From: Semisulcospira habei | Lineage: Eukaryota; Mollusca; Gastropoda; Semisulcospiridae | Assembly (NCBI GenBank): GCA_036245525.1 | Contig: BTPG01000002.1 | Location: forward strand, 126,760,862-126,824,861 | DNA: 64,000 nt | Reading direction: 5' to 3' | Part shown: piece after piece, positions 55,701 to 64,000 of the stretch | Layout of the letters: each line of letters starts with the position of its first letter | Position numbering within the stretch: position 1 is the first letter of the stretch | Notes under the pieces: model-generated | What the model saw: only the letters and a program-made list of their open reading frames with translations | The model's database searches: none | What the model was told of the DNA's origin: nothing | Program-made: the position numbers and the translations under genes

Positions 55701-56478
55701 GTCTGAGGATGGGAGAGTGGCTGCGGCCGCAATGTCCTCTCGCCATCCTAGACGCCCATTTAAGCACCGCCTCCCAGACCACTCATCTGTATTTAGTGCG
55801 GAACTGCAGGCGGTTCTGCTGGCACTCAGGCATGCTTATCGATCTAGAGAAAGGAACTTCCTGATTCTGTCTGACTCTCTTTCTGCCCTGCAGGCCCTTC
55901 AGGGCACGGGAAATGACCACCCACTGCTGGTGCAGATCAGAGAGCTCCACGCGGACTTGATGAAGGAATATTATGATAACATTTTTATTTGGGTGCCAGG
56001 GCATGTGGGCATCGAGGGCAACAGGATCGCAGATTCTGCTGCCAACGATGCCCGCAATGACCCTGTCCCTGACACACAGACTGTTTATAGTGATTTTAGA
56101 CATGTGGCTAGTGCGTACATAGCCCGTGAGTGGCAGTCCGAGTGGGACAAAGAGGAAGCTAACAAGCTGCATGAAGCCCTTCCTAAGTTGTCCGACGGTC
56201 TACCTTATCGCTGCGGCAGCCGCCGTGAGGAGACTGTCCTGGCTCGGCTCCACATCGGCCACACGTATGTTACGCACTCTTATTTACTTAAACAGGAGGA
56301 GCGTCCATGGTGTTATGCCTGCGACGAGCAGTACTCTGTTCAACATTTTTTGTTGTCTTGTGCTGATCTAATCGACACAAGGTATAAACATTTCACAGCA
56401 GACTCCTTGAAGGTTCTGTTCCGGGATGTGCCCCCGGACAAGATCTTCAGTTTTCTGAGAGAGTGCCATATTTTTTAA
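52795..56478 (+). CDS. LINE B ORF2: APE endonuclease-RT-RNase H, intact
   Basis: 1,227 codons with no interruption. The endonuclease (about 1-215) has LLQWNCRGFQ, E35 in LQETYL, GDFN at 130-133 and SDH at 205-207. The RT (about 470-760) has NYRPIALTS, CGFRRFRSTTDHL, FFDLEKAYDTTW, GVPQGSILYPVLF and the catalytic FVDD at 666-669. From memory, valine here is common in this group. RNase H has D966 (YTDGS), E1003 (SAELQA), D1027 (LSDSLSAL) and D1080, a full DEDD set. The C-terminus has WCYACDEQYSVQHFLLSC, a CxxC..H..C motif. All catalytic residues are present, so the copy could be active. The ATG is the first codon, only two bases after the ORF1 stop. Confidence 0.95.
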   Translation: MDSLLQWNCRGFQANFEELRLLVKCYNPSVISLQETYLKTSDPVSFNGFNAIHKGSDSERRSGGVALLISSQILCSPVSIDTCLQAVAARVTLKKTITICSIYLPPSLRVCSNDFFNLVDQLPPPFILMGDFNGHAHLWGSDHYDGRGQMLEDVFSQLNLCVFNDGSPTYSNPGSGSSSVLDLTVCDPSLMLDFDWKVHDDLCGSDHFPVVLSSVSCGEDPPVGRWNLKKANWPLFASLCQSRITEEVVMSSEEPISSFTTILLDVAGETIPKTSASVPRKPRVPWFNEECRKAQIARKSAQRRAFRNPSQVNILTFKRQRAKARYIFKRERRASWRRFVSSLTSRTPSQKVWKAVRRIRGRGGSASVGHLGDGASLVTDLKAVANLLASTIAHNSSTEHYSPFFQREKEKRESRICDFKSDNSEDYNVPFTLSELQQALQKCNDSAAGLDTVHYQFLTLLPERSLLVLLKAFNHIWGTGHFPPSWRQAVVVPIPKPGKDPSDPGNYRPIALTSCLCKTMERLVNARLVWHLESQGLLTDLQCGFRRFRSTTDHLVRFESFIRDSFVNKQHVYAIFFDLEKAYDTTWKYGIMSDLLDMGFKGHLPVFIHNFLTNRSFHVRVGSTLSDSFEQEMGVPQGSILYPVLFSIKINNIVKAVKDDSECSLFVDDFALCARGRGLASLERRLQLCVDRIQRWVSLNGFKFSPSKTVCVHFTNQTKCFPEPSLSIAGVPIKVAEEAKFLGVIFDKRLTFRNHINYLRTSCQKALDILRVVGRTDWGADRTVLLRLYRALVRSKLDYGSVVYGSASKSVLQRLKTIHHQGLRICLGAFRTSPVPSLYAEAGEPSLKLRRIRLMLSYVLKLKAHPDNPAYDCVFKPSFAEIYDTHPGAVRPLSFRVRPHLQAAGLDMDRVSESLQHITPPWLLPVPDILLDLTAHKKDSTPPAIYQQSLNELLSIFPGYCRIYTDGSKSEDGRVAAAAMSSRHPRRPFKHRLPDHSSVFSAELQAVLLALRHAYRSRERNFLILSDSLSALQALQGTGNDHPLLVQIRELHADLMKEYYDNIFIWVPGHVGIEGNRIADSAANDARNDPVPDTQTVYSDFRHVASAYIAREWQSEWDKEEANKLHEALPKLSDGLPYRCGSRREETVLARLHIGHTYVTHSYLLKQEERPWCYACDEQYSVQHFLLSCADLIDTRYKHFTADSLKVLFRDVPPDKIFSFLRECHIF

Positions 56479-56717
56479 TAAGATTTGAGCGTTATAGATT
56501 ATGATGTTTTTATTATTTTGACCTTTTTGAGAGTCTTCCGACGTTTTCTTTAAAGACCTGTGCGACATTTTAGCCTAATATATTTTTAAGGTATATTTAC
56601 ATCATGTCTTAAGACCTTTCTTTTAGTCTGGCTGACCAGATTTTTACCCTTCCCGCCGTGAGATGGCCTTAGTTGCCTGCTCGGCGTTAAACCCAAATAA
56701 CTAACTAACTAACTAAC

Positions 56718-57195
56718 TCATTTTGATTTCTCTTTACCTATTAAGTTTCAATAATGTGTGCACAAAGTGCAATAAAATAAGGAAAGTCGGCATCCTTTAC
56801 GGTACGTTCGTGGTGAATGACAGCTTTTTCCCATTTAAAATTGCCGAATTGGGAAACGTACGTTGTGCTTGATGCCCTCAGAAACTTTGTATACAACTGA
56901 TAGGTCTTTTTTTTTTTTAAAGGTTTTATTGGTTAGGATAGAGAGTACCACAGTTTCTCCCAACCTGATTTTATGATGCTGTGACCACAGTGGCTGAATC
57001 TGCTGCCCTACCCCCATTTTACCAGTACGCAAAGGAACTCAAAATGATCATAACAATTGCTTATGTCATACTCCTCTGTTCAAATATTTTTGTTGTCAGT
57101 TTTCTTAACAAAGTATGCATATTGAGCATAAACATTTGTGATCATTTCATTAATTTCAATGTGACCCATCAATTTAATTGTAATTCTTTTTAGTT
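56718..57195 (+). repeat. Left arm of large inverted repeat, part 2, beginning with TSD
   Basis: It starts with the 3' copy of the target duplication and continues CTTTACCTATTAAGTTTC. It matches the reverse of 63,062-63,530, for example CCACAGTGGCTGA, CTGCTGCCCTACCCCCATTT and GACCCATCAATTTAATTGTA. Confidence 0.9.
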
Positions 57196-57199
57196 AAGG

Positions 57200-58204
57200 C
57201 ATGTTTGATAGGGGCTGCCGCTGAAGCTTCTACCATCTGCACATTCAGCACTCTTGTCAAACTCGGGGAAGGTGTACCTCAGGGAGATGTTGTGTCTGAT
57301 GCTGCTCTTGGTCTACATTAATGACATCAGTACAACAGTACCAAGGTTCATCTCGAACATCCTCCATGCGGATGACTTTGCAGTGTTTAGCGCAGCAGAA
57401 CATAAAGAAATAGCATCCTGCAGAATCCAGGATGCTGCCAATAGAGTCAGCAGCTGGACTGAAAGATGGCCACTCAAACTGAGCTAGACCATCTTTTTCA
57501 ATCAGATGGAAGAGGTCACCTTGAAATTGGAGACCTTCCGGTAGCAAAGACAGACAGACCAACTTTACTGGCAACAATTAAATTATTGGATTCACGTGCA
57601 GGCCTCACATCAAAGCCATGGAAGCTAGAGCTGCGAAAAACGTCTCTGATGACGAAACTGGTGGGGACCACATTGGCGCAAATTACAGCATCCTGGCGCA
57701 AGCAAACACCTGCTCGGTCAGACCAGTAGTGCGGTACCAAGATGCATCGACAACATGAAACATTGCCTGCAAAACCAAAAAAAGCCAGGCTTGACAAGAT
57801 GCAGAACATGGGTCATTCTCATGATGCAGTGACATTCTTAGAGCCATCTGGAGCACCCCAATTTAGGAAATGGAGGACATTGGAGCCACTGAAACGCAGA
57901 ACAGCACACACGATGAAGAGACTTACTAAACACCGACAGCATGTGATACTAACAGGAGCAGACCAAGAACCGTCAGAAATGCCCAAGTCTGAACCGCCAA
58001 CTGAAGGTCCTGCAAAGGAACCAAGTCCAAAGATGTGTGAAGAGCTCCCTTTAGATATCTGGACATCTAAAAAGAGCCTTTTAGACAACAAAAAACAATT
58101 TTCAAGGACTCTTTGCCAAAGGTCGCGGCACTGCACAAAGCCATCTCGCTGGAGATTATGTACAAGCGCTACCCTCACAGCAGGGATGTTCACATCTGCA
58201 CGGG
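57200..58204 (+). pseudogene. Older RNase H LINE C, RT C-terminal part (interrupted by RTE)
   Basis: The plus strand has a decayed RT segment, VYINDISTTV and ILHADDFAVFSAAEHKEIAS, then a thumb/connection region with SRAGLTSKPWK, KTSLMTKLVGTT and KKARLDKMQNMG. Just before the break it shows LEIMYKRYPHSRDVHICTG in an alternative frame, the opening of RNase H. The rest of RNase H resumes at about 62,100. There are many frame changes, so it is an old copy. Confidence 0.75.
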
Positions 58205-61200
58205 ACATAGACGACCCCGCCCTCCACGAGTCGCCTGCTGCCTTGCAGGCCTGGCCGCTTGGCTGCGGAAAGGCTAAGGGAGGAAACCCCTGACATCAAA
58301 GCCCCCGTGTCTCCGGGGAAGGCTTTTGAGCCAGAGACTAGGACAAGGACAGTCTGATATAAAACCTACGACCCGAGGACCTCGATGCCATCGTCCCAGC
58401 TTGCTAGGCCATGGCAGATGAACCAAGGGTTTAAAGGGTGGGGCCAGTACTGCGCACACTGCACTCCACCAAAAAGCTCCACCGCGCAGGCTTTAGGAAA
58501 CGTCCACGGACCATGACACCGACCATTCCAAGTCCTGTAGCGACGGGCGAGGGGCGAAACGGCAGGTGAAAGATGTCACTGGAAGCCGCAGTCTCAAACC
58601 TGCATGCAGGCGGTTCAGGATATTGGTCGCCTGATGTTGACCTGGGGATGACAACATCACTCGGCACACCCTGAACGACCAAGCAGCCTTCTCTAGGGAC
58701 AGCACTGCTTGCTCCACACGGAGAGGGGCCTAGAAAAGGTGGTCTAACCAAAGCTCGTCCCCTCGCAACCCCAGTTGGCTAGCCGCGGTCAACAGGCATC
58801 TTCTCCTGCGGTCAAAAAACAAGAAAGAATAACGGATCCACTCTCATGACGACCACGACCGGACTCAACGTAGCATGCTGGAACGTCCGAACCATGCTCG
58901 ACAAAGCAGACAGCGGACGCCCTGAACGTCGCTCCGCCCTCATTGCCCATGAATTGCGGAGGTTAAACATCGACATCGCCGCGCTCAGCGAAGTACGCCT
59001 TCCGGACGAAGGCAGCCTCCAAGAACTTGGTGCTGGGTACACCCTCTACTGGTCAGGCAGGCCTGCATCAGAAAGACGGCTCTCAGGCGTGGGTTTCATG
59101 GTCAAGACATCCATTGCGACTAAGCTGGAAAACCTACCAACGGGCCACTCAGACCGCATCATGTCCATGCGCCTCCCACTGAGACACCAGCAACACGTCA
59201 CCCTTCTCAGTGTGTACTCCCCAACCCTCCTGGCAGAGCCTGCTGAAAAGGACAAGTTTTACACTGACCTGCGCAGCCTCCTACAGAGTACCCCTGCAGA
59301 CGACAAAGTCATCATCCTTGGAGACTTCAACGCCAGAGTGGGCCAGGACTCTGAAGCCTGGAAAGGAGTCCTCGGCAAGCATGGCGTGGGGAACTGCAAT
59401 GACAATGGCCGCCTACTGTTGGAGTTCTGTGCGGAGCAGCAACTGGTCATCACCAACACTACTTTTCAGCAAAAGGACAGTCGAAAGACCACCTGGATGC
59501 ATCCTCGCTCCAAACACTGGCACCTTATCGACTATGTCCTAGTGCGTCAGAGGGACCGCAGTGACGTCCTCCTCACCAGAGTGATGCCCAGCGCAGAGTG
59601 CCACACTGACCACCGCCTTGTCCGCTGCAAACTCAGGCTCCACTTCAAGCCAAAACCCAAGAAATGGGGGCCCACCAAGAAAAAGCTTGATGTTGCCAGC
59701 CTTTAGCGTGACGATGTGAAAGCTGCCTTTCAGACAGATTTACAGCGCAGGCTCAAAGACACAGCAGACCCAGTAGACTCCTCCCCTGAAACACTTTGGG
59801 AACAACTGAAAACTGCTATTGCAAAATCCTCTGCAGAAGTCTTGGGTTTCGCCAGAAAGAAAAACAAAGACTGGTTTGACGAAAACGATGGAGAGATCCA
59901 GGAACACCTAGCAAAAAAAAGAGCCGCCCATCAGGCCCACCTAGCCCAGCCTTCCTGCCCTGTGAAGAAGTCTGCCTTCCGCCTCGTCTGCAGCAGTCTC
60001 CAGCGCAAGCTCAGAGATCTCCAGAATGAGTGGTGGACCAGACTTGCACAGAGGACCCAGCTTTGCGCTGACAATGGTGACTACAGGGGCTTCTACGAAG
60101 CACTGAAAGCAGTGTATGGCCCCAGGCACCTGGTACACAGTCCCCTGCGGAGCGCGAATGGCCAGGCACTCCTCACAGATAATACCTCCATCCTGAACCG
60201 CTGGTCGGAATACTTTCAGAGCCTCTTCAGCGCTGAGCGCACTGTTCAAGAAGCAGTCGTCCTACAAATCCCACACCTCCCAGTAAAGGTTGAATTGGAC
60301 GAACCGCCCACCGCTGAAGAGACCCTCACAGCCATCCACCAGCTCAAGAGTGGCAAAGCAGCAGGCATTGATGGAATACCGCCAGAGATCTGGAAACATG
60401 GAGGCACAGCACTGCACAACAAGCTCCATGACCTCTTTCTCTGCTGCTGGGAGGAAGGAACACTACCAAAAGATCTCCGTGATGCAGTCGTTATCACCCT
60501 GTACAAGAACAAAGGCGAGAAGTCTGACTGTTCCAACTATCGGGGAATTACCCTGCTGTCCATTGCTGGGAAAATCCTTGCAAGGCTGCTCCTGAATCGG
60601 CTGGTACCTGCCATCGCTGAAGACCAACTCCCAGAGGGCCAGTGTGGCTTCAGAGCAAACAGGAGCACCACCGATATGATCTTTGTGCTGAGACAGCTAC
60701 AGGAGAAGTGCCGCGAGCAGAACAAAGGCTGTACGTAACATTTGTCGACCTAACAAAAGCGTTCGACACTGTGAGCAGGCAAGGCATGTGGCAGATCCTG
60801 GAGCGACTTGGCTGTCCCCCAAAGTTCCTCAACATGATTGTCCAGCTACACGAGGACCAGCAAGGCCAGGTCAGACTCAACAATGACCTCTCAGAACCAT
60901 TCCCTATTCTCAACGGCGTAAAGCAGGGCTGCGTGCTGGCACCGACCCTCTTCACCATTTTTTTACCATGATGTTGAAGCAGGCCACAGTGGACCTCGAT
61001 GATGACGATGCAGTGTACATCAGGTATCGTCTCGATGGCAGCCTGTTCAACCTCAGACGACTGCAGGCCCACACGTAAACCCTAGACCAACTGATTCGTG
61101 AGCTGCTTTTTGCTGATGATGCTGCCCTCGTTGCACACACAGAGAGAGCCCTGCAGCGCATCACGTCTTGCTTCGCAGATGCTGCCCAGCTCTTTGGACT

Positions 61201-62095
61201 CGAGGTCAGTCTGAAAAAGACAGAGGTCCTCCATCAGCCGGCACCCAAGACAGTGTATCGCCCCCCTCACATCACCATTGGCGAGTCTGAACTAAAGTCA
61301 GTGCACCAGTTTACTTACCTTGGCTGCATTATCACGTCGGACGCCAAGCTGGACAAGGAGCTTGACAGCAGGCTGGCAAAAGCGAGCAGCGCTTTCGGGC
61401 GACTTTTCAAGCGGGTGTGGCACAATCAACAGCTGACAACAGGCACCAAGATCAGCGTGTACAGAGCTGTGGTCCTAACCACCCTGCTGTATGGTTCCGA
61501 GTCCTGGGCCCTCTACCGCAGCCAACTACGACTCCTCGAACGCTTCCACCATCGCTGCCTGCGTACCATCCTGGGCATTCACTGGAGTGACTATGTCACC
61601 AACGTCGAGGTCTTTGAACAGGCAGAAACTGTGAGCATCGAGGCTTTGCTGCTGCGGACACAGCTCCGCTGGGCGGGGCATGTCTCCAGGATGGAGGATC
61701 ATCGCCTACCAAAGATCACCCTGTTCGGCGAGCTTGCTACTGGACACCGTGACAGAGGGGCACCAAAGAAGAGATACAAAGACTGTCTCAAGAAGTCACT
61801 TAGTGCCTGCCAAATCGACCACCACCAGTGGTCTTCGCTTGGCGCGGACCGTGACACCTGGCGCTCCACCATTTACAAGGCAGCTGTCTCCTTTGAGGAC
61901 TCTCACAGAGCTAGCCTTAAGGACAAGCGGCTCAGGAGAAAAAACAGAGATGCCGCAGCTCAGAACCCTGGCCATACCTTCCCCTGCAGCCACTGCGGTC
62001 GAACCTGCCTGTCTCGGATTGGCCTCCGCAGCCACGAACAAGCCTGCAGACGTCGTGGGCAACTCCTATAAAATCTTCGTTCGCGAAGTCAAGCC
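58205..62095 (+). mobile_element. RTE-like LINE, full-length copy nested in LINE C
   Basis: It contains a 5' UTR of about 640 bp, a coding region (58,846-62,071) and a 24-bp 3' UTR ending in the hairpin TCTTCGTTCGCGAAGTCAAG and (GA)n. It splits the RNase H domain of LINE C at DVHICTG / DAVRNDGSDVYI. The 5' end is approximate. Confidence 0.85.
58846..62071 (+). pseudogene. RTE-like ORF: endonuclease-RT-C2HC finger, several lesions
   Basis: It starts MTTTTGLNVACWNVRTMLDK and keeps LSEVRLPDEG, IILGDFNARVG, HLIDYVLVRQRD and CHTDHRLVRC. A TAG at 59,704-59,706 replaces the CAG of the minus-strand copy. The frame resumes through linker and RT (SGKAAGIDGIPPEIW, CSNYRGITLLS, QCGFRANRSTTDM). It loses a base near 60,729, shifts again near 60,960 in a T run, and has a TAA at 61,076-61,078. 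Then LLFADDAALVAHTERALQRI, FTYLGCIITSDAKLDKEL and the finger FPCSHCGRTCLSRIGLRSHE follow. It is clearly inactive, more damaged than the 45.1-48.3 kb copy but longer at its 5' end. Confidence 0.9.
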
Positions 62096-62111
62096 AAGAG
62101 AGAGAGAGAGA
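62096..62111. repeat. Short (AG)n at the RTE tail/target junction
   Basis: AGAGAGAGAGAGAG directly follows AAGTCAAGCCA of the RTE 3' end. It is either the RTE tail or target sequence. Confidence 0.6.
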
Positions 62112-62990
62112 CCCTCACAGCAGCTGTGGTACAAGACGCCGTGCGGAATGATGGAAGTGACGTGTACATCTGTTGCGCAGACCGCACTACTACCTCCCTC
62201 TCCTTACCAGCTGGTGGCAGCAGCTCCAACTATCGTACAGATCTGCAGGTGCTCAACACAGCAGAAGAGCACTAGCTAGGGAAAGGCAGCAGCTTGATCC
62301 ACTGATCTCACCAGAAAGCTTCAAGATAGACTGGATGTCCTGTCCACAAAATAGTGCTGCAGTGGATTCCAGTGCATTCTGGAGTAGCTGGAAATGGAGA
62401 GGCTGGCAGTCTGGCCAAAGCAGGCGCCAGACTACCTAAAGACCACAACCTCCTGTATAAAGAAGAAAAAAAAAAAAAACCAAGACACTACAGCAACAAA
62501 GTGATTGGCAACAGCAGAATGGCGGCTGCAGCCCGTGGGCAGACGACATCAACAAGCTGAACAGGGAGAGGCAGGCCACCATCTTTCATCTAAGCACTGA
62601 TTACTCTGGTCGACTCACCTCGTGAGACTGGTTCATGCGGAAACAGCCCTATGTGAATTTGGCGTAGAAAATCAGTCTCCTTAGCACATTCTCCAAACCT
62701 GTCCATACAGAGAAGCGGTCCGCTGGCAGTTTTGACCATAAGACACCCCCCTGTACACCAAACTCTGAAAACTACTGCCGAGCTCTTGACAGCTCACTTA
62801 TTGGCAGCCAGAACAATATTTAAAGATTTAAAGACGGCCATCAAGGAATTGAACGTCGCAGAAGAAGAAGGTGGGAGTGGTGATGTCGTGGTGGACATGA
62901 GGAAACTAAGTATTTTGATAACATTATTTTGGCTGTTAGGAACCATGAAACTACGCATATTCATATTTACACATTTCTAGGCGAAAATAA
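62100..62990 (+). pseudogene. Older RNase H LINE C, RNase H and C-terminal part
   Basis: It resumes after the RTE insertion with DAVRNDGSDVYI, TTSLSLPAGGSSSNYRTDLQ, a frame break, and LQWIPVHSGVAGNGEAGSLA, the second half of RNase H. The C-terminal part has QATIFHLSTDYSGRLTS, FGVENQSPEHILQTCPYREA and LLTAHLLAARTIF, the usual ending of these LINEs. Stops occur throughout. Confidence 0.75.
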
Positions 62991-63061
62991 ACGAAAGGAA
63001 AAGGGGAGACCTTACTAGACCCGCCTTACGCTAGGTAAAATATCACCTAAAATACCAGCCA

Positions 63062-64000
63062 GTTAAAAATAGATACAATTAAATTGATGGGTCACATTGA
63101 AATTAATGAATTGATCACAAATGTTTATGCTAAACATGCATACTTTTTAAGAAAACTGGCAACAAAAAATATTTAAACTGAGGAGTATAACGTAAGCAAT
63201 TTTTATGATCATTTTGAGTTCATTTGCGTACTGGTAAAATGGGGGTAGGGCAGCAGAATCAGCCACTGTGGCCCCTAAATGCATCACAGGATCATAAATT
63301 CAGGTTGGGAGCAACTGCGGTACTCTATCATAACCAATAAAACCTAACAAAGTCCTATCAGATGTATACAAAATTTATGGGGGCATCGGAAACAACGTAC
63401 GTTTCCCAATTCGGCAATTTTAAATGGGAAAAAGCTATAATTCACCACGAATGTACCGTAAAAGATGCCGACTTTCCTTATTTTCTTGCACTTTATGCTC
63501 ACATTATTAAAACTTAATAGGTAAAGAGAGGTCAAAATGAAATGGAATAACTTTAGTAATTTTTTTAAATTAATTTTGTGTATTTTTACAATTTGGGGGT
63601 AGGGATACAAAATCAACCACTTTGGCACTCACAGTAATCACAGCATCACCTAGTCAAGTTTATAATAATTGTGACATCCTATTTTAATGATGTACGCCTG
63701 AAAATGGACTGCCAGTGCTATAAAAAATGTCTGAAAGCATCCGACACATTATTTTTGTCTTTTTTTTTCTTTTTTTTTTTTGCGATTTCGCGGAAATGGC
63801 CGTTTACTGGGTGCACAAATACCTTCACTGTGAGCCAGAGATTCAATATTTTTCATTCTGTTTTTTTGCAGAGGATGCAGAAGGTGTGCCCTAACATAAT
63901 ATTGTCTGATTTGGGCTTCTGGAATGAATTATGATTTATTTAGAGTAAAATGTTTCTCAACCTCATTTTAGCATCTGCGAAGAGCGTGAATGGGGGTACC
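63062..64000 (-). repeat. Right arm of large inverted repeat with empty LINE B site
   Basis: Its reverse complement matches 56,718-57,195 and 50,240-50,704 joined together without LINE B. The junction reads CCATTTCATTTTGACCTCTC on the minus strand. The arm continues to the window edge, so the outer end of the inverted repeat is not seen. Confidence 0.92.

Larger units (their letters stand above)
50705..56717 (+). mobile_element. Intact-looking I/Nimb-like LINE B with 14-bp TSD
   Basis: A 6.0-kb unit: 5' UTR (50,705-51,349), ORF1 (51,350-52,792), ORF2 (52,795-56,478), a 3' UTR of about 220 bp and a (TAAC)5 tail (56,698-56,717). TCATTTTGATTTCT flanks both sides (50,691-50,704 and 56,718-56,731). 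Both ORFs are uninterrupted. The inverted arm at 63,525-63,545 shows the same locus without the element. Confidence 0.95.

Overview
The window is animal nuclear DNA made almost entirely of transposable elements, with three small stretches that look like host gene sequence. There are no bacterial operons, rRNA, tRNA or CRISPR arrays. Long (GA)n, (CA)n, (TG)n and poly-C/G tracts, a dispersed GACCTT-type repeat, and a mixture of CR1/L2-like, Rex1-like, RTE-like and RNase H-bearing I/Nimb-like LINEs suggest an invertebrate. A mollusc, perhaps a gastropod, is my best guess. That is an inference, because no diagnostic host gene settles it.

Region 1 (1-17,835, minus strand): at least four LINEs lie head to tail in the same orientation. 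Each junction is a long (GA)n tract (3953-4019, 13471-13529, 17010-17087, 17739-17835). The better preserved copies carry an ORF1 with an SGNH-esterase-like domain and an ORF2 with APE endonuclease plus reverse transcriptase. All are damaged by frameshifts, stops, or in copy 3 by loss of the RT core. The arrangement suggests a LINE family that inserts into (GA/TC)n microsatellites. Copy 2 is about 9.4 kb and holds an extra acidic/proline-rich reading frame between its ORF1 and ORF2.

Region 2 (17,836-27,147): a plus-strand RNase H LINE relic (18,241-22,790), microsatellites, GACCTT repeats, and a minus-strand exon (24,587-24,745) that resembles the start of the DNA-binding domain of E2F4/5 and ends in a GTAAGT donor. 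A canonical E2F site lies in the presumed intron. A 495-bp MITE with TTA target duplications follows.

Region 3 (27,148-32,240): an L2-like LINE inserted cleanly into a GACCTT repeat. Its endonuclease-RT linker has been expanded by two adjacent minisatellites with units of 87 bp (x8) and 51 bp (x17), both multiples of three.

Region 4 (33,000-45,065): a 16-mer-based satellite with 32-mer and 23-mer derivatives, an unidentified serine/basic-rich reading frame (34,867-35,469, minus), CR1/L2-like, Rex1-like and RTE-like relics, several short tandem repeats, and an inverted pair of GACCTT elements.

Region 5 (45,090-64,000): a nearly intact RTE-like LINE on the minus strand, a putative host exon with 17-residue repeats (48,806-49,473, minus), and then a large inverted repeat (50,240-57,195 against 63,062-64,000). 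Its left arm is split by an apparently intact two-ORF I/Nimb-like LINE (50,705-56,717) with a 14-bp target duplication. The right arm preserves the pre-insertion site. Between the arms an older RNase H LINE has a second RTE-like LINE nested inside its RNase H domain.
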